NCBI GenBank assembly: GCA_942159475.1
Contig: OW804099.1
Span: forward strand, 12,398,119-12,462,118
Source: Sthenelais limicola
Taxonomy: Eukaryota > Annelida > Polychaeta > Phyllodocida > Sigalionidae
Length of the DNA: 64,000 nucleotides
Direction of reading: 5' to 3'
The notes under the pieces are model-generated. The model was not told the DNA's origin. It made no database searches and was given only the letters and a program-made list of their open reading frames with translations. Positions 1-8,850 of this stretch are shown in pieces (position 1 is the first letter of the stretch; each line of letters starts with the position of its first letter). A program made the position numbers and the translations under genes.

Positions 1-318
1 GTACCTATTTTTTCCCAACAACCTGCTGGGCGCCGTATGCTCCTTTTTTATTTGTAATTCTAAAACATAGTACGATTCTTTATTCTAATCCGGACATATA
101 TCTTTTTCCTAATTCTCATAAACCTGTATTTACCTTTTTCTTACTTTTATTCGTTCAAACTGAGTCACTCCCTGCTTTTTATATCACTTTTTCCTTCGTA
201 AACCTTATTCTGGTTATTTTCCTTCTTTTGATTCCTACTAACTTCTTCTGTTCATTAATTTCTTATTCCTTTTCCTCAAAATTACTGATTTGCAACTTAT
301 AGTTCTTTTCTTAAGAGA
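1..318. other. AT-rich 3' untranslated part of the Gypsy element
   Basis: This stretch lies downstream of the pol stop codon in the element's (minus) sense. No ORF and no copy of the LTR terminus TGTTAGTGTC is visible here, so the 3' LTR and its polypurine tract should lie to the left of base 1. Several T/C-rich runs occur, for example 41-52, but none abuts an LTR edge. The boundary of the element is therefore not seen. Confidence 0.5.
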
Positions 319-3300
319 TCACATGTTTCTAAGCAACCTCGGGACAGTTCTAGCCTCCAAAGTTCGATCAAGGTATTTTTCTTTTGCCGCTTCATTGAGA
401 CAGTCGTCTTCAACCCACTGTACTGACTTATCCTTGAATTTAATTCTGAATCTTAAACCATGATCTTTCACTTTTATAATGTCTAAAATATCGGAGATCT
501 CATAATACTTTGGGTCGCCATTATCTTTGACCTTGGTGGCTGTAGGAATCTTCGAGTTCCTCGCTTCCTCCTCCTTATTTGGGAGTTCGGACAGCTCATC
601 CCCTGCTTCCGCCTCCTCGTCCTCCGGAATTTCTTCGGGAGGGGGTTGCGCGGGTGGGGTTGGGAAATCTTTCTCCTCCAAAAGCTCCGGATCTGAAAAT
701 GGCCCTACTAAAGGATTCCATTTCCCCATATTTTGGTTTCTTACTTTCCCTGTTTTGAGCCTATCCACTGTTACTGGCTTGGTCAAAATTTTCCCGTCAT
801 TTATTCGTTTAAGGATAACCGTCTTCTCGGTAATAAACCTGACTATTAAGTATGGACCCTGATAAATACTATGCAACTTTAGCTTCTGCTTACCAGGCTT
901 GGGAACTCTGGGCCAATATAAATACACCACGTCCCCAATCTGTAAATCTGGGCAGAACGCTTTTTTATCATATCTTTCTTTGGTACGCTCCTGGTTTGCT
1001 TCTAGGATTTTCTTTGCTACTCTTTCTGCCTTTTCTTGAGTTTGTAATATTTCAGTGAATACTTCCCTTCTCGATTTGGGTTCTTCCAATGGGTCAACTA
1101 ATTTTGTTTCCATTGGTAACAACGCTTCCCTCCCGAATAATAGGAGAAAAGGGCTACATCCGTTTGCCTGTGACGGGGATATATTAATAATGTAATTTAT
1201 CAGAGGCAAACATTCATCCCAGTCATCCTGCGAGTCTGAAACTAGGAATCTTAATTTATCTAGCACGTTTTTATTACATCTTTCCACTAAACCTGAAGCT
1301 TTCGGGTTCAGCGAAGTGATGAAGGAGTGCTTAATTCTCGCTCTTTGACAGAAATCTGAGAAAGCTTTGCTTATGAAAAGGGAACCGTTATCCGATATTA
1401 TCCGTTTTACCGCCCCAAATCTTAATATTACATGGTTGAAAAAGTTCTTTATCAACGTATCTGCTGTAAGGTCAGGAACTGGTATTGATATGACAAATCG
1501 GCTGTAATAATCACAAATATTTATTATATGTTTCATCCCTGACTTACTAGCTGGCAGATTCTCTAGCGCATCCATGTTTACTGTCTCCCATGGGTGAGTC
1601 GCCGGTTCTCTCACTACCATCGGAGCCCTAATCGGTCTAGTCATTCTTCTCTTCTGGCAACACATCTCGCAAGAGTCACAAAACTCTCTCACGTCTTTAT
1701 ACAATGACTTCCAGAAGTATTTTCTTCTTAGTATCGGTATTAACTTACTCGGTCCTATATGGGCCATAATTTCTGACTCGTGGTATAGGGATAAAAGCTG
1801 TGGCACTATTTGCTTTGGCACTACTAGTTGTGCTGAATTTTGTACACCATGTCTAGACGTCGTGGGATATCTAAACAACAAATTTTGGTGCAAAAAATAA
1901 TCTGGTTCGAATCTCAAGATAGATCGAGCCTGTTCTTCGTTAGTAGGTAGTGTGCCGCTACGTAAGTATTCTATGATTGGACCTGTAAAAGGGTCTTCTT
2001 CTTGGCTATTGCTAATAATCGACATATCTGTTGCCAAGGTCTCGAATTCCGATACATCAACCTGTACTGGTTTCTTTTGGGTAGATCTCTCATATTTCTT
2101 CTTCTCTTTTTGCTTAGGGTATTGCGTGATTGCATGGACTGGTAATAGATCTGACAAAGGGGTAGGGTCCGGGTTGGATTTATATTTGATGCGTGATAGC
2201 GAATCTGGTACTTGATTCTGCTCGCCTCTAATATGGCGAACTGTGAAATCAAAACCTCTTAGTAACATTATCCACCGGGCAAACTTGCCCTTAGGTTTGT
2301 CATTTTTCAGAAGAGAACACAACGCTGAATGGTCGGTATATAATATAAATTTTCTTCCCTCTAAATATACCCGAAAATTCTTAACCGACCAGACCACTGC
2401 TAGTAATTCCTGTTCCGTTGTGCTCCATCTAGACTCTGTCTCTGAAAGGGTTTTAGCTGCGAAGGCTACTGGTCTTTTTCTACCTTCTTTATCCACTTGA
2501 GATAAGGTTGCTCCCAAAGCCACGGAACTCGCGTCACATTCTAAAATGAACTCTTTTTCAAAGTCTGGGAAGGCTAAAATGATTTCCCCCTCTATCAGGG
2601 CTGTCTTTAGATCCTCAAAGGCTAAACTCTGCGGTTCGTCCCATATCCATGGTTGCTCTTTTTTGAGTAACATGGTTAACGGTTTTGATCTTACTGCATA
2701 ATCTTTGATAAACTTTCTATAATATCCCACAATTCCTAAGAATCTCTGAATATCTAACCGTTTATTGGGAACTGCTATGTTTCTGAGTGGGGCTACGTTA
2801 TCTTCATGCGGTGCTATTCCTTCCGCGGATATCGTGTGCCCTAGGAATTTGATCTTTTCTCTACACATAACGCATTTTGAAGGTTTAAGTTTTAGGTTAG
2901 CTTGTCTTAATCGCAAGAATACCTCTTCCAAGTCACTAAGGTGTTGTTCAAAACTGGAACTAAATACACATATATCGTCGAGGTACACCAGACAAGTTTT
3001 ATATTTTAGTCCCGCTAATACCATATCCATTAACAACTGAAAAGTTCTCGGGCTGTTCGTCATACCCATGGGTAACTTAGTATATCGATATTTTGTACCT
3101 GAGGAGGTTATAAACGCGGTCTTGTCGCGGTCCTCCTCACATATATCAACCTGAAAAAATCCCGATTGGAGATCTAAACAGGAGAATATCACGGGAGCAT
3201 GCTGGCCTATACAATCTAAAACATCATCTATACGGGGAATATTTAAAAATTGTGGTTCCGTGGCTTCATTTAACCCTCTGAAATCACAAACAAGCCTCCA

Positions 3301-4518
3301 ATGGCGATAATCCCCCGGCTTTGCATTCCCTTTTGCCACGATGAAACATGGAGAGGCCCAGGCTCCGCCATAGGATTCTTCTATCACCCCCTGGTGAAGC
3401 TGTTCCTCTACCAACTTGTCCATCATTTCTCTCATAATCGGAGACTGGCGATATGGCAGCTTGTGTACCACATCATATTCAGATTTTAATTTAATTTTGT
3501 GTTCTAAAATATTGGTAGACCCCAACATGCCATCCTCCCCCACAAAAACATCACAGTATTGTGTACATAGATCATTCAATTCCTCCTTTTGTTCTTGGGA
3601 TACCTTAGAGGCTTTTAGATCTAACTCAGGAGTAAAAATTTCATTCGTGTTGTCTTTCTCAGGAATGTTCCCTGACGCGCATACCTTAGGATCCTCCTCC
3701 ACGAACCCGTCCTGGCTTACCCACCCTATTTGGGTGCGTGCCTGGATGTCCATGGGGATAGGAGAGTAATTCATTATCCGTACTGGTATGTTGTTGGCCT
3801 TGACCCTTGCCACGCACCTAGCTGTTATTAAACCCTCTTCTAATGCGTCACTCTTAGGATCAAACCAAACCTCGCGCCCATTTGGAAATACATTCCCACT
3901 TTTAATTTCCACTCCCATTATTACCTCAGTCATAGGTGGTAAAGTTATGTCTTCTTTTGTACAAACTGCAGCAACTTGATCTTTCTCAGTTGCGCATCCC
4001 TCATAGCTTATTTGAAGTTCATGCTCCATGAGAAAATCCCGACCCATTATTAAATCCAGTCCGAAAAATAATTCCGGCCAAACTGTTACCTTAATATGAT
4101 ATCTTTTCTGGGCCAGATCAAGCTTCATAGAACATGGACCGTAGCCCTGTATTAACCTTCCATCTGCCAAAACGCATTTCTTTACAGGCATGTCCGTCAT
4201 TCTGGGTGTTCTGGCATTTAGACTCATGTACATTTTCTTACTCATAACAGATATAGACGCTCCTGTGTCAACCAAGGTCATTACTCTTGTTCCATACATA
4301 TATGCGTCTACACAGTGCTGTTCCCTATCTATCGGTATTGCAAAGTAATCCCACGAGTTATTTACATAGCAGACATCTGTAAGCAAATGGGGCTGTCCCC
4401 TGATCGTTATACCTCTATTATCTAACTTTTCCTTCTTTCCTCTTGAGTTTATATTCCTTCCCTGCGGCCCCTGTGCGTCGTCTCTCCCCCCAATGTGCCC
4501 CAATGAAGGGAGAGACAT
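319..4518 (-). CDS. pol: Ty3/Gypsy Pol polyprotein (protease, RT, RNase H, integrase, chromodomain-like tail)
   Basis: An intact 1399-residue Pol ORF. Domains in order: aspartic protease with DTGAS at residues 84-88; reverse transcriptase at about 360-560 with the catalytic YLDD at 512-515; RNase H with CDAS (D662), E703 and the TDH motif (D729); an integrase zinc finger of HHCC type at about 912-953 (YHES, CDSCEMC); and an integrase core with D983, D1043 and E1079, the last pair 35 residues apart. The C-terminal ~50 residues (YYEISDILDI, then VQWVEDDCL) resemble a chromodomain. No envelope ORF follows. The ATG overlaps the gag stop as TAATG in the -1 frame. A slippery heptamer and hairpin at this point suggest that Pol is made mainly as a Gag-Pol fusion. 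All catalytic residues checked are present and there is no internal stop, so the copy looks young. It is an ordinary LTR retrotransposon ORF, not a host gene. Confidence 0.97.
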   Translation of the reverse strand: MSLPSLGHIGGRDDAQGPQGRNINSRGKKEKLDNRGITIRGQPHLLTDVCYVNNSWDYFAIPIDREQHCVDAYMYGTRVMTLVDTGASISVMSKKMYMSLNARTPRMTDMPVKKCVLADGRLIQGYGPCSMKLDLAQKRYHIKVTVWPELFFGLDLIMGRDFLMEHELQISYEGCATEKDQVAAVCTKEDITLPPMTEVIMGVEIKSGNVFPNGREVWFDPKSDALEEGLITARCVARVKANNIPVRIMNYSPIPMDIQARTQIGWVSQDGFVEEDPKVCASGNIPEKDNTNEIFTPELDLKASKVSQEQKEELNDLCTQYCDVFVGEDGMLGSTNILEHKIKLKSEYDVVHKLPYRQSPIMREMMDKLVEEQLHQGVIEESYGGAWASPCFIVAKGNAKPGDYRHWRLVCDFRGLNEATEPQFLNIPRIDDVLDCIGQHAPVIFSCLDLQSGFFQVDICEEDRDKTAFITSSGTKYRYTKLPMGMTNSPRTFQLLMDMVLAGLKYKTCLVYLDDICVFSSSFEQHLSDLEEVFLRLRQANLKLKPSKCVMCREKIKFLGHTISAEGIAPHEDNVAPLRNIAVPNKRLDIQRFLGIVGYYRKFIKDYAVRSKPLTMLLKKEQPWIWDEPQSLAFEDLKTALIEGEIILAFPDFEKEFILECDASSVALGATLSQVDKEGRKRPVAFAAKTLSETESRWSTTEQELLAVVWSVKNFRVYLEGRKFILYTDHSALCSLLKNDKPKGKFARWIMLLRGFDFTVRHIRGEQNQVPDSLSRIKYKSNPDPTPLSDLLPVHAITQYPKQKEKKKYERSTQKKPVQVDVSEFETLATDMSIISNSQEEDPFTGPIIEYLRSGTLPTNEEQARSILRFEPDYFLHQNLLFRYPTTSRHGVQNSAQLVVPKQIVPQLLSLYHESEIMAHIGPSKLIPILRRKYFWKSLYKDVREFCDSCEMCCQKRRMTRPIRAPMVVREPATHPWETVNMDALENLPASKSGMKHIINICDYYSRFVISIPVPDLTADTLIKNFFNHVILRFGAVKRIISDNGSLFISKAFSDFCQRARIKHSFITSLNPKASGLVERCNKNVLDKLRFLVSDSQDDWDECLPLINYIINISPSQANGCSPFLLLFGREALLPMETKLVDPLEEPKSRREVFTEILQTQEKAERVAKKILEANQERTKERYDKKAFCPDLQIGDVVYLYWPRVPKPGKQKLKLHSIYQGPYLIVRFITEKTVILKRINDGKILTKPVTVDRLKTGKVRNQNMGKWNPLVGPFSDPELLEEKDFPTPPAQPPPEEIPEDEEAEAGDELSELPNKEEEARNSKIPTATKVKDNGDPKYYEISDILDIIKVKDHGLRFRIKFKDKSVQWVEDDCLNEAAKEKYLDRTLEARTVPRLLRNM

Positions 4519-4527
4519 TAGTTTGGG
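4480..4527 (-). promoter_or_regulatory. Predicted -1 programmed ribosomal frameshift signal at the gag/pol junction
   Basis: On the minus strand the last gag codons read AAC CCA AAC TAA, so the heptamer C CCA AAC (4521-4527) sits in the X XXY YYZ register in the gag frame and directly precedes the stop. After a 4-nt spacer comes a perfect 9-bp stem: GTCTCTCCC (4508-4516) pairs with GGGAGAGAC (4480-4488), closing a 19-nt loop. The pol frame is open from just upstream of the heptamer, because its in-frame TAA lies at 4528-4530, through the pol ATG. This arrangement matches canonical retroviral -1 sites. Reinitiation at TAATG is the alternative. Whether a pseudoknot forms was not resolved. Confidence 0.8.
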
Positions 4528-6677
4528 TTATCCGATGCAAAGAAAGGTCCCTCTGAATTACCAGTTATCGTTCCCCCATTCCCTGTATAGTCGACTGCAC
4601 CTACTTGTTTCTTTTGACTAGGCATACTTTGACTCCCTTGGGTCCCGTTTCTCCCCTGTCTCTGAGCCCGACATTCTGTCTGATAGTGACCAAAATTTTG
4701 ACAATTAAAACACTTAACTCTGGGTTTGAACTTCGGGAATCCATCGTCGTTCTGCTGTCTCTCGCCTTTCCACGGTGCCTGATTGCTGTAGTGGCCTCGG
4801 CCTCTGTTTCCTCTGCTATTGTTGTAGCCTCTTCCCCCTGTCGACGACGGTTGATTTCCTCCGTTACCCTGCCATTGCTGTTGGTCTTGCTGCCGCCACT
4901 GTTGCTGGTTCCCTTGTTGGTTGCCCCAGGGCTGCTGATTCCATTGATTCGTATTGTTGTTCTGCTGTGGCCATTGGTATTCGTTCTGGTGCCACCGCTG
5001 GCCCTGATTCTGATCATTTCGGCCGTGAATTTGGTTTGGTACTGCTGCTATGGCTGTTGCTTGGCTTTTGAACGTGGCCTCTAATCGTGCTATGTTCTTT
5101 TCCATGCTCTTTTCCATTGATTTTTCCATGGATTTCTCCATGGATTTCTCCATAGCCTTTTGCACCTTCTTTAAATCGTCTGCTGTCATTTGATGTGTCG
5201 GCGCACCCTTTTCTCTCTGAAGTAGATGTTCCATCATTTTAGTCACGGTGAGCGCCTGCTTAGTTAGCAACATCGTTCTGTATCTTGGAAGAAGGGACGC
5301 TAAGAAATGTTCTTTTATATTGTCTGCATCATTCACTTCCGCCTTTACCATTCTGGTCTGGAAATCTTTGAAGAAATCTGCCAGTTTTTCCCCTTCGACC
5401 ATATTCACCTGCTTTAGCGCCTTTCTGTCCATATCGGACATGTGTTCATATCTGTCCAGAAAAGCTTTCTTCAGATTTGCCCAGTTGTTGTATGGGTCCG
5501 GAGTCTCCAGTAATCTCAACCAGTGTCGAGCCGAACCGCCTAAATACGTTGCAAACTGTCTGCAGAACTGGTTCAAATCATCTGGGTACAATCGTTGTGC
5601 TATGGCTGTGCAATCTTCCATGAAGGTTCTTGGATCTTCTCCATCATTATTTGAAAACTTTGGGGGTGCTAGTAGGGTCTGGACTCGATTCTCGAACAAC
5701 GCCATTCCTTCTTCCTCTGCTTGTTCTTCTTCTTCTTCTTCTTCTTCTTCTTCTCGAATCACGATCTCGGGTCTATGTTGTCCGTTTTCCCGTGGCGGTG
5801 GCCCGTTGAGTACAGGATCGGCGTTCTGGTTTTCTACTATGGGCGCTGGATGCCCGTTCTGATGTTGGGGCACGCCGTTTATTCCCTGTGTTTGTTGTCG
5901 GCCGTGTGCTTCAGCGTTCTCCCGGGCTCGCTGTAGTCTTTGCTCGTGTTCCTCTTCTTCTGCCTGTATTCTGTCGGCTTCTGCTTGTCTCTGTCTTTCT
6001 GCTCTATCTTCTTCTTCCTGAGCTATTCGCCGTCTGTCTTCCTGTTCTTCCTCGGCCAACTGTCTGTCTGTCTCTCTCTGCTGTTCGCGCTGTAATTCTT
6101 CCTGCCGTTGTTGTTCCAGCTCTCTTTCTTCCTGTTCCTGCTCTTGCTGGAGCTGTTCTTGTTGTTGCTTATTTAACGGCTGGTTTAGCTCTGCGTCTCT
6201 GAGTTTTCGCAATTCGGCACCCAATTCTTTCTGTAACTGTCTGGCAGCTTCGTCTATTCCACGTGGTTCTGTTTCCTGCTTCTCCTGATTTTTTCGTGGC
6301 GTGACTGCCCAAACCCCTTGGTGGGTATCTTCTTCTGCCAGGATAAGGGTTTCTTCCTCTGCCACTAATGTATCTTGGCTGTCTATGCTGCTTTGGTCGT
6401 CTATGTCTTCTAACTCCTCTTCCGATTCGTGCCCTGCTCGAGCCAAATGTTCAAATTCCCCGTGAATTATGCCGGCTTTATCGTGTAGTTTTTCTGTTAT
6501 TTTCTCTGCGACCAGTAATTTTGTATCTTCGACTTGTTGCTCTTTCTCTGCCTTCTTGCTTAGCTGCGGAGCTATGTCTGGAATGCCCGCGTCAGTGTCC
6601 TTGAACCCTCCTCTAGTCACACAATTTAATCTGAAATTTGCTCTTGATTTAGGTCTCGCCTTTTCATCGTTCGCCAT
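4518..6677 (-). CDS. gag: Ty3/Gypsy Gag with CCHC zinc knuckle
   Basis: An intact 719-residue Gag, the structural protein of the retrotransposon particle. The N-terminal half is charged: a long Gln/Glu/Arg coiled-coil-like region (about 140-260) is followed by an uninterrupted glutamate run coded by a GAA-type microsatellite (plus strand about 5723-5756). A retrotransposon-gag core follows (ARHWLRLLE, then NLKKAFLDRYEHM), then four to five tandem MEKS repeats, a Gln/Asn/Trp-rich stretch, and one zinc knuckle CX2CX4HX4C (CFNCQNFGHYQTEC, about 656-669). The ATG at 6677 lies about 60 nt downstream of the 5' LTR and the candidate primer-binding site, as expected. The 3' end overlaps pol by one base in the -1 frame. 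Confidence 0.95.
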   Translation of the reverse strand: MANDEKARPKSRANFRLNCVTRGGFKDTDAGIPDIAPQLSKKAEKEQQVEDTKLLVAEKITEKLHDKAGIIHGEFEHLARAGHESEEELEDIDDQSSIDSQDTLVAEEETLILAEEDTHQGVWAVTPRKNQEKQETEPRGIDEAARQLQKELGAELRKLRDAELNQPLNKQQQEQLQQEQEQEERELEQQRQEELQREQQRETDRQLAEEEQEDRRRIAQEEEDRAERQRQAEADRIQAEEEEHEQRLQRARENAEAHGRQQTQGINGVPQHQNGHPAPIVENQNADPVLNGPPPRENGQHRPEIVIREEEEEEEEEEQAEEEGMALFENRVQTLLAPPKFSNNDGEDPRTFMEDCTAIAQRLYPDDLNQFCRQFATYLGGSARHWLRLLETPDPYNNWANLKKAFLDRYEHMSDMDRKALKQVNMVEGEKLADFFKDFQTRMVKAEVNDADNIKEHFLASLLPRYRTMLLTKQALTVTKMMEHLLQREKGAPTHQMTADDLKKVQKAMEKSMEKSMEKSMEKSMEKNIARLEATFKSQATAIAAVPNQIHGRNDQNQGQRWHQNEYQWPQQNNNTNQWNQQPWGNQQGNQQQWRQQDQQQWQGNGGNQPSSTGGRGYNNSRGNRGRGHYSNQAPWKGERQQNDDGFPKFKPRVKCFNCQNFGHYQTECRAQRQGRNGTQGSQSMPSQKKQVGAVDYTGNGGTITGNSEGPFFASDNPN

Positions 6678-6715
6678 TCGGCATTATGAAACGGAATATG
6701 TCCATATCAAATCTC

Positions 6716-6738
6716 CAGGCCCGGGTTCTTTCACCAAA
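6716..6738 (-). other. Candidate primer-binding site of the Gypsy element
   Basis: Directly downstream of the 5' LTR (in minus sense), two bases after the terminal ACA, the sequence reads TGGTGAAAGAACCCGGGC. This is the expected position and 5'-TGG start of a tRNA primer-binding site. The complementary 3' tRNA end would be GCCCGGGTTCTTTCACCA. The tRNA identity was not assigned. Confidence 0.55.
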
Positions 6739-7436
6739 TGTTAGTGTCTGTAGAGCGTAGACACTACAATTAGGGATTACTACTAATGGATTTCGGAGTT
6801 ACTCTAATCACTCGGATCTCTCGCGATATACTTATAAATAGGGGTAGCTTCGATTGGTTAGACGTCTCAATAGGGATATAGTGCTTGGCTTGTAGTTTCG
6901 GTAGGTATAAGGTAAGGCGTGGAGTACAGAATGGCTTCTTTTATTAGACTTCAATATAACACAGAGTTCATGTATAGCAAGTTATAGCATGGTCAGTGTT
7001 CAAGGTGGCAGGGCTTCCAGTCATTTCATCATCATACAGCATACGGTAGTACAGCTCTCCAGGAGAAGTCTACCTATATAGTGACTGGGGGCCCTTATAT
7101 ATTCTAGGTATTGCACCAGACCTGGGATGCATTTCATCATCTTTCCCGGGCGTACTGCAATGGTCAGGAGGCATTTCGTCAGCCACCAGGGCTGTTGAGC
7201 ATGCGCTGGCCCTTGCATCAGCCTCCAGGTTAATGGCGGAGTAGCTCACATGCAATGTCGCCGGGGGATTTCATCATCCGGAGACATTGCACCAGCTCTC
7301 TCCGTCCATGGGGTTAGACCCCCTCCCTACCACCGTTCATAAGATCGACCAGTAAATAAGTAAACAATCGACACACATATAAATATAACACACACATAGG
7401 CTTAGATATTATTAAAAATAAATTGGGACATTAACA
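6739..7436 (-). repeat. 5' LTR of the minus-strand Gypsy element (~698 bp)
   Basis: The boundaries were set by the near-perfect terminal inverted repeat TGTTAGTGTC at 6739 and GACATTAACA ending at 7436. The LTR sits between the flanking sequence and the primer-binding site plus gag start. In element (minus) sense it holds a TATA box (TATATAAG, plus strand 7094-7101) and a downstream AATAAA (plus strand 6940-6945), which together outline U3, R and U5. The ORFs predicted inside it on either strand are short and unsupported. The second LTR is outside the window, so LTR identity (age) cannot be measured here. Confidence 0.8.
7094..7101 (-). promoter_or_regulatory. TATA box in the Gypsy 5' LTR
   Basis: TATATAAG in the minus sense, about 335 bp into the LTR and upstream of the AATAAA at 6940-6945. 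This is a likely retrotransposon promoter element, inferred from position and motif only. Confidence 0.45.
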
Positions 7437-8118
7437 CTTATGTTTACTGCCAGGATAGCTCACAGACAAAGTAATCTGACCAAACTACTGATATTTTGTT
7501 CTATTCATTGCTACGGGTGATTTGGTGTACTGAATTATTTAAAACAGGTGTACTAAGTCGGTTTGGTAGATATGTATGTCAAAATATTATTGTTGATGGG
7601 ATATGGTTGTATTTTGAGGTATTCCCCCATTTGGCTGTATTGTTATAGGGGTGAGGTTGAGTATCCCCATGTATTCCCCCTCTTGGCTATATTGTTTGAA
7701 TGGTTAGATCGAGTACTTCTGAGTATTGCCTTCTCTTGGTAATTTTAGGGAGACTTTCATTTTTTATACATCCCTAAATTGTTGCCAGTATCTGATATTC
7801 AGTATAGTTCTATTACCTATAGCTTACCCTTTATTATTCACTTTATTATCTTGATGTGGTATCATATGCTTTAATCTGTTTTAATTATCTACTCTATCAG
7901 AGTTTCTCAGAGTATATAATCAGGGGGAGAACTCACCAGATTAAATATAATGTTCTTTAATTCAGTTTCTGTCATGATTCATGCATGTATTTGTTTGATT
8001 TAAACAGATGGTTGTTCATTTATAGATATGATTGTCCTCTAAAATATATACAGCATGATATGTAATTATCGGTTTTCTCATTAAGTAGATTTAAGGAAAT
8101 CAAACCTGTGTTTGATTT
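7437..8118 (+). other. AT-rich remnant, probably internal 3' region of an older LTR element
   Basis: No coding ORF is visible. The sequence leads directly into a polypurine tract and LTR on the plus strand, so it is most simply the 3' internal or untranslated part of that element. The minus-strand Gypsy element then appears to have inserted into it at 7436/7437. It contains two related stretches around 7620-7690 (ATTCCCCC followed by TTGGCT). Confidence 0.4.
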
Positions 8119-8135
8119 AGAAAGAGGGGAGGGAG
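8119..8135 (+). other. Polypurine tract
   Basis: AGAAAGAGGGGAGGGAG immediately precedes the LTR start TGATGTCA. This is the standard site of plus-strand DNA priming in LTR retrotransposons, and its presence argues that the following LTR is a 3' LTR rather than a solo LTR. Confidence 0.65.
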
Positions 8136-8850
8136 TGATGTCATATATTGGTATGTAACCTGGACGAGATGTGACCGACCCGCCCTCTGTGGGCGGATAA
8201 GCCTACATCAACAATTTGTGACGTCACCCAACCCATCACACGACCCATACTTATGGCCTTCTTTTTAACGTTTTCCCTGTAAGTGGCGACCTGTAATTCG
8301 TCTGAGAGAAACTTGACTTAGTTAGCTACCCTTTTGTCTGGAAAAACTACTGCATTCATGGTCTACCAATGTTGTTTTGAAAACATGCATGCACCCCCTA
8401 CCTGTGGTCACTCACTCCCACCATGTTTACATAGCTTCAACCACCCTACACTCAGGCACAGGCATACAGGCACAGGCACAGAGAGTCCTGTAGACACGAC
8501 GCCAGTGGCGGTGGTGTATACGGGACTCCATGTAGGAGGGCGGAGGGAGGGGGGGGGGAGAGGAGGGGGGCATGATAACAAACATAATCTTACTAAACTA
8601 ACCCTGCAAAACGCTCCCTATACTATACTTGTGCGGTCATTTTCTGGATTTGGATAGTAACCCCCCTCATACAGTGACCCCCGCTACCCTATGATATAAC
8701 CTTGGTAGCATGGGATGGTCACGTGGTCAAGCCACGCTTGACCACACAATAGCTTTAATAAAGTCATTCTGAACTAAGGCTCTGACTGGCGTGCATCTCA
8801 TTTATGTTAAGCTCTACAAAATAGCTATAGTATAACACGATATGACATTA
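8136..8850 (+). repeat. 3' LTR of a second LTR retrotransposon (~715 bp)
   Basis: It starts TGATGTCATAT after a polypurine tract and ends ATATGACATTA, which is nearly a perfect inverted repeat of the start (10 of 11). It carries a palindromic CRE-type site TGACGTCA at about 8220, an E-box CACGTG at about 8720, and AATAAA at 8757-8762 near the 3' end, all typical LTR content. An extremely G-rich tract at 8536-8570 could form a G-quadruplex. No second LTR or internal coding sequence was found in the window, so the rest of the element is missing or displaced. Confidence 0.65.

Noticed and set aside
527..6744. Plus-strand ORFs across the Gypsy element (for example 4605-5084 and 5248-5862)
   Set aside because: Shadows of the intact minus-strand gag and pol; Ser/Leu-rich and without domains.
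8334..8657. 107-codon ORF inside the second LTR
   Set aside because: It lies across a G-rich LTR region and has no recognisable domain.
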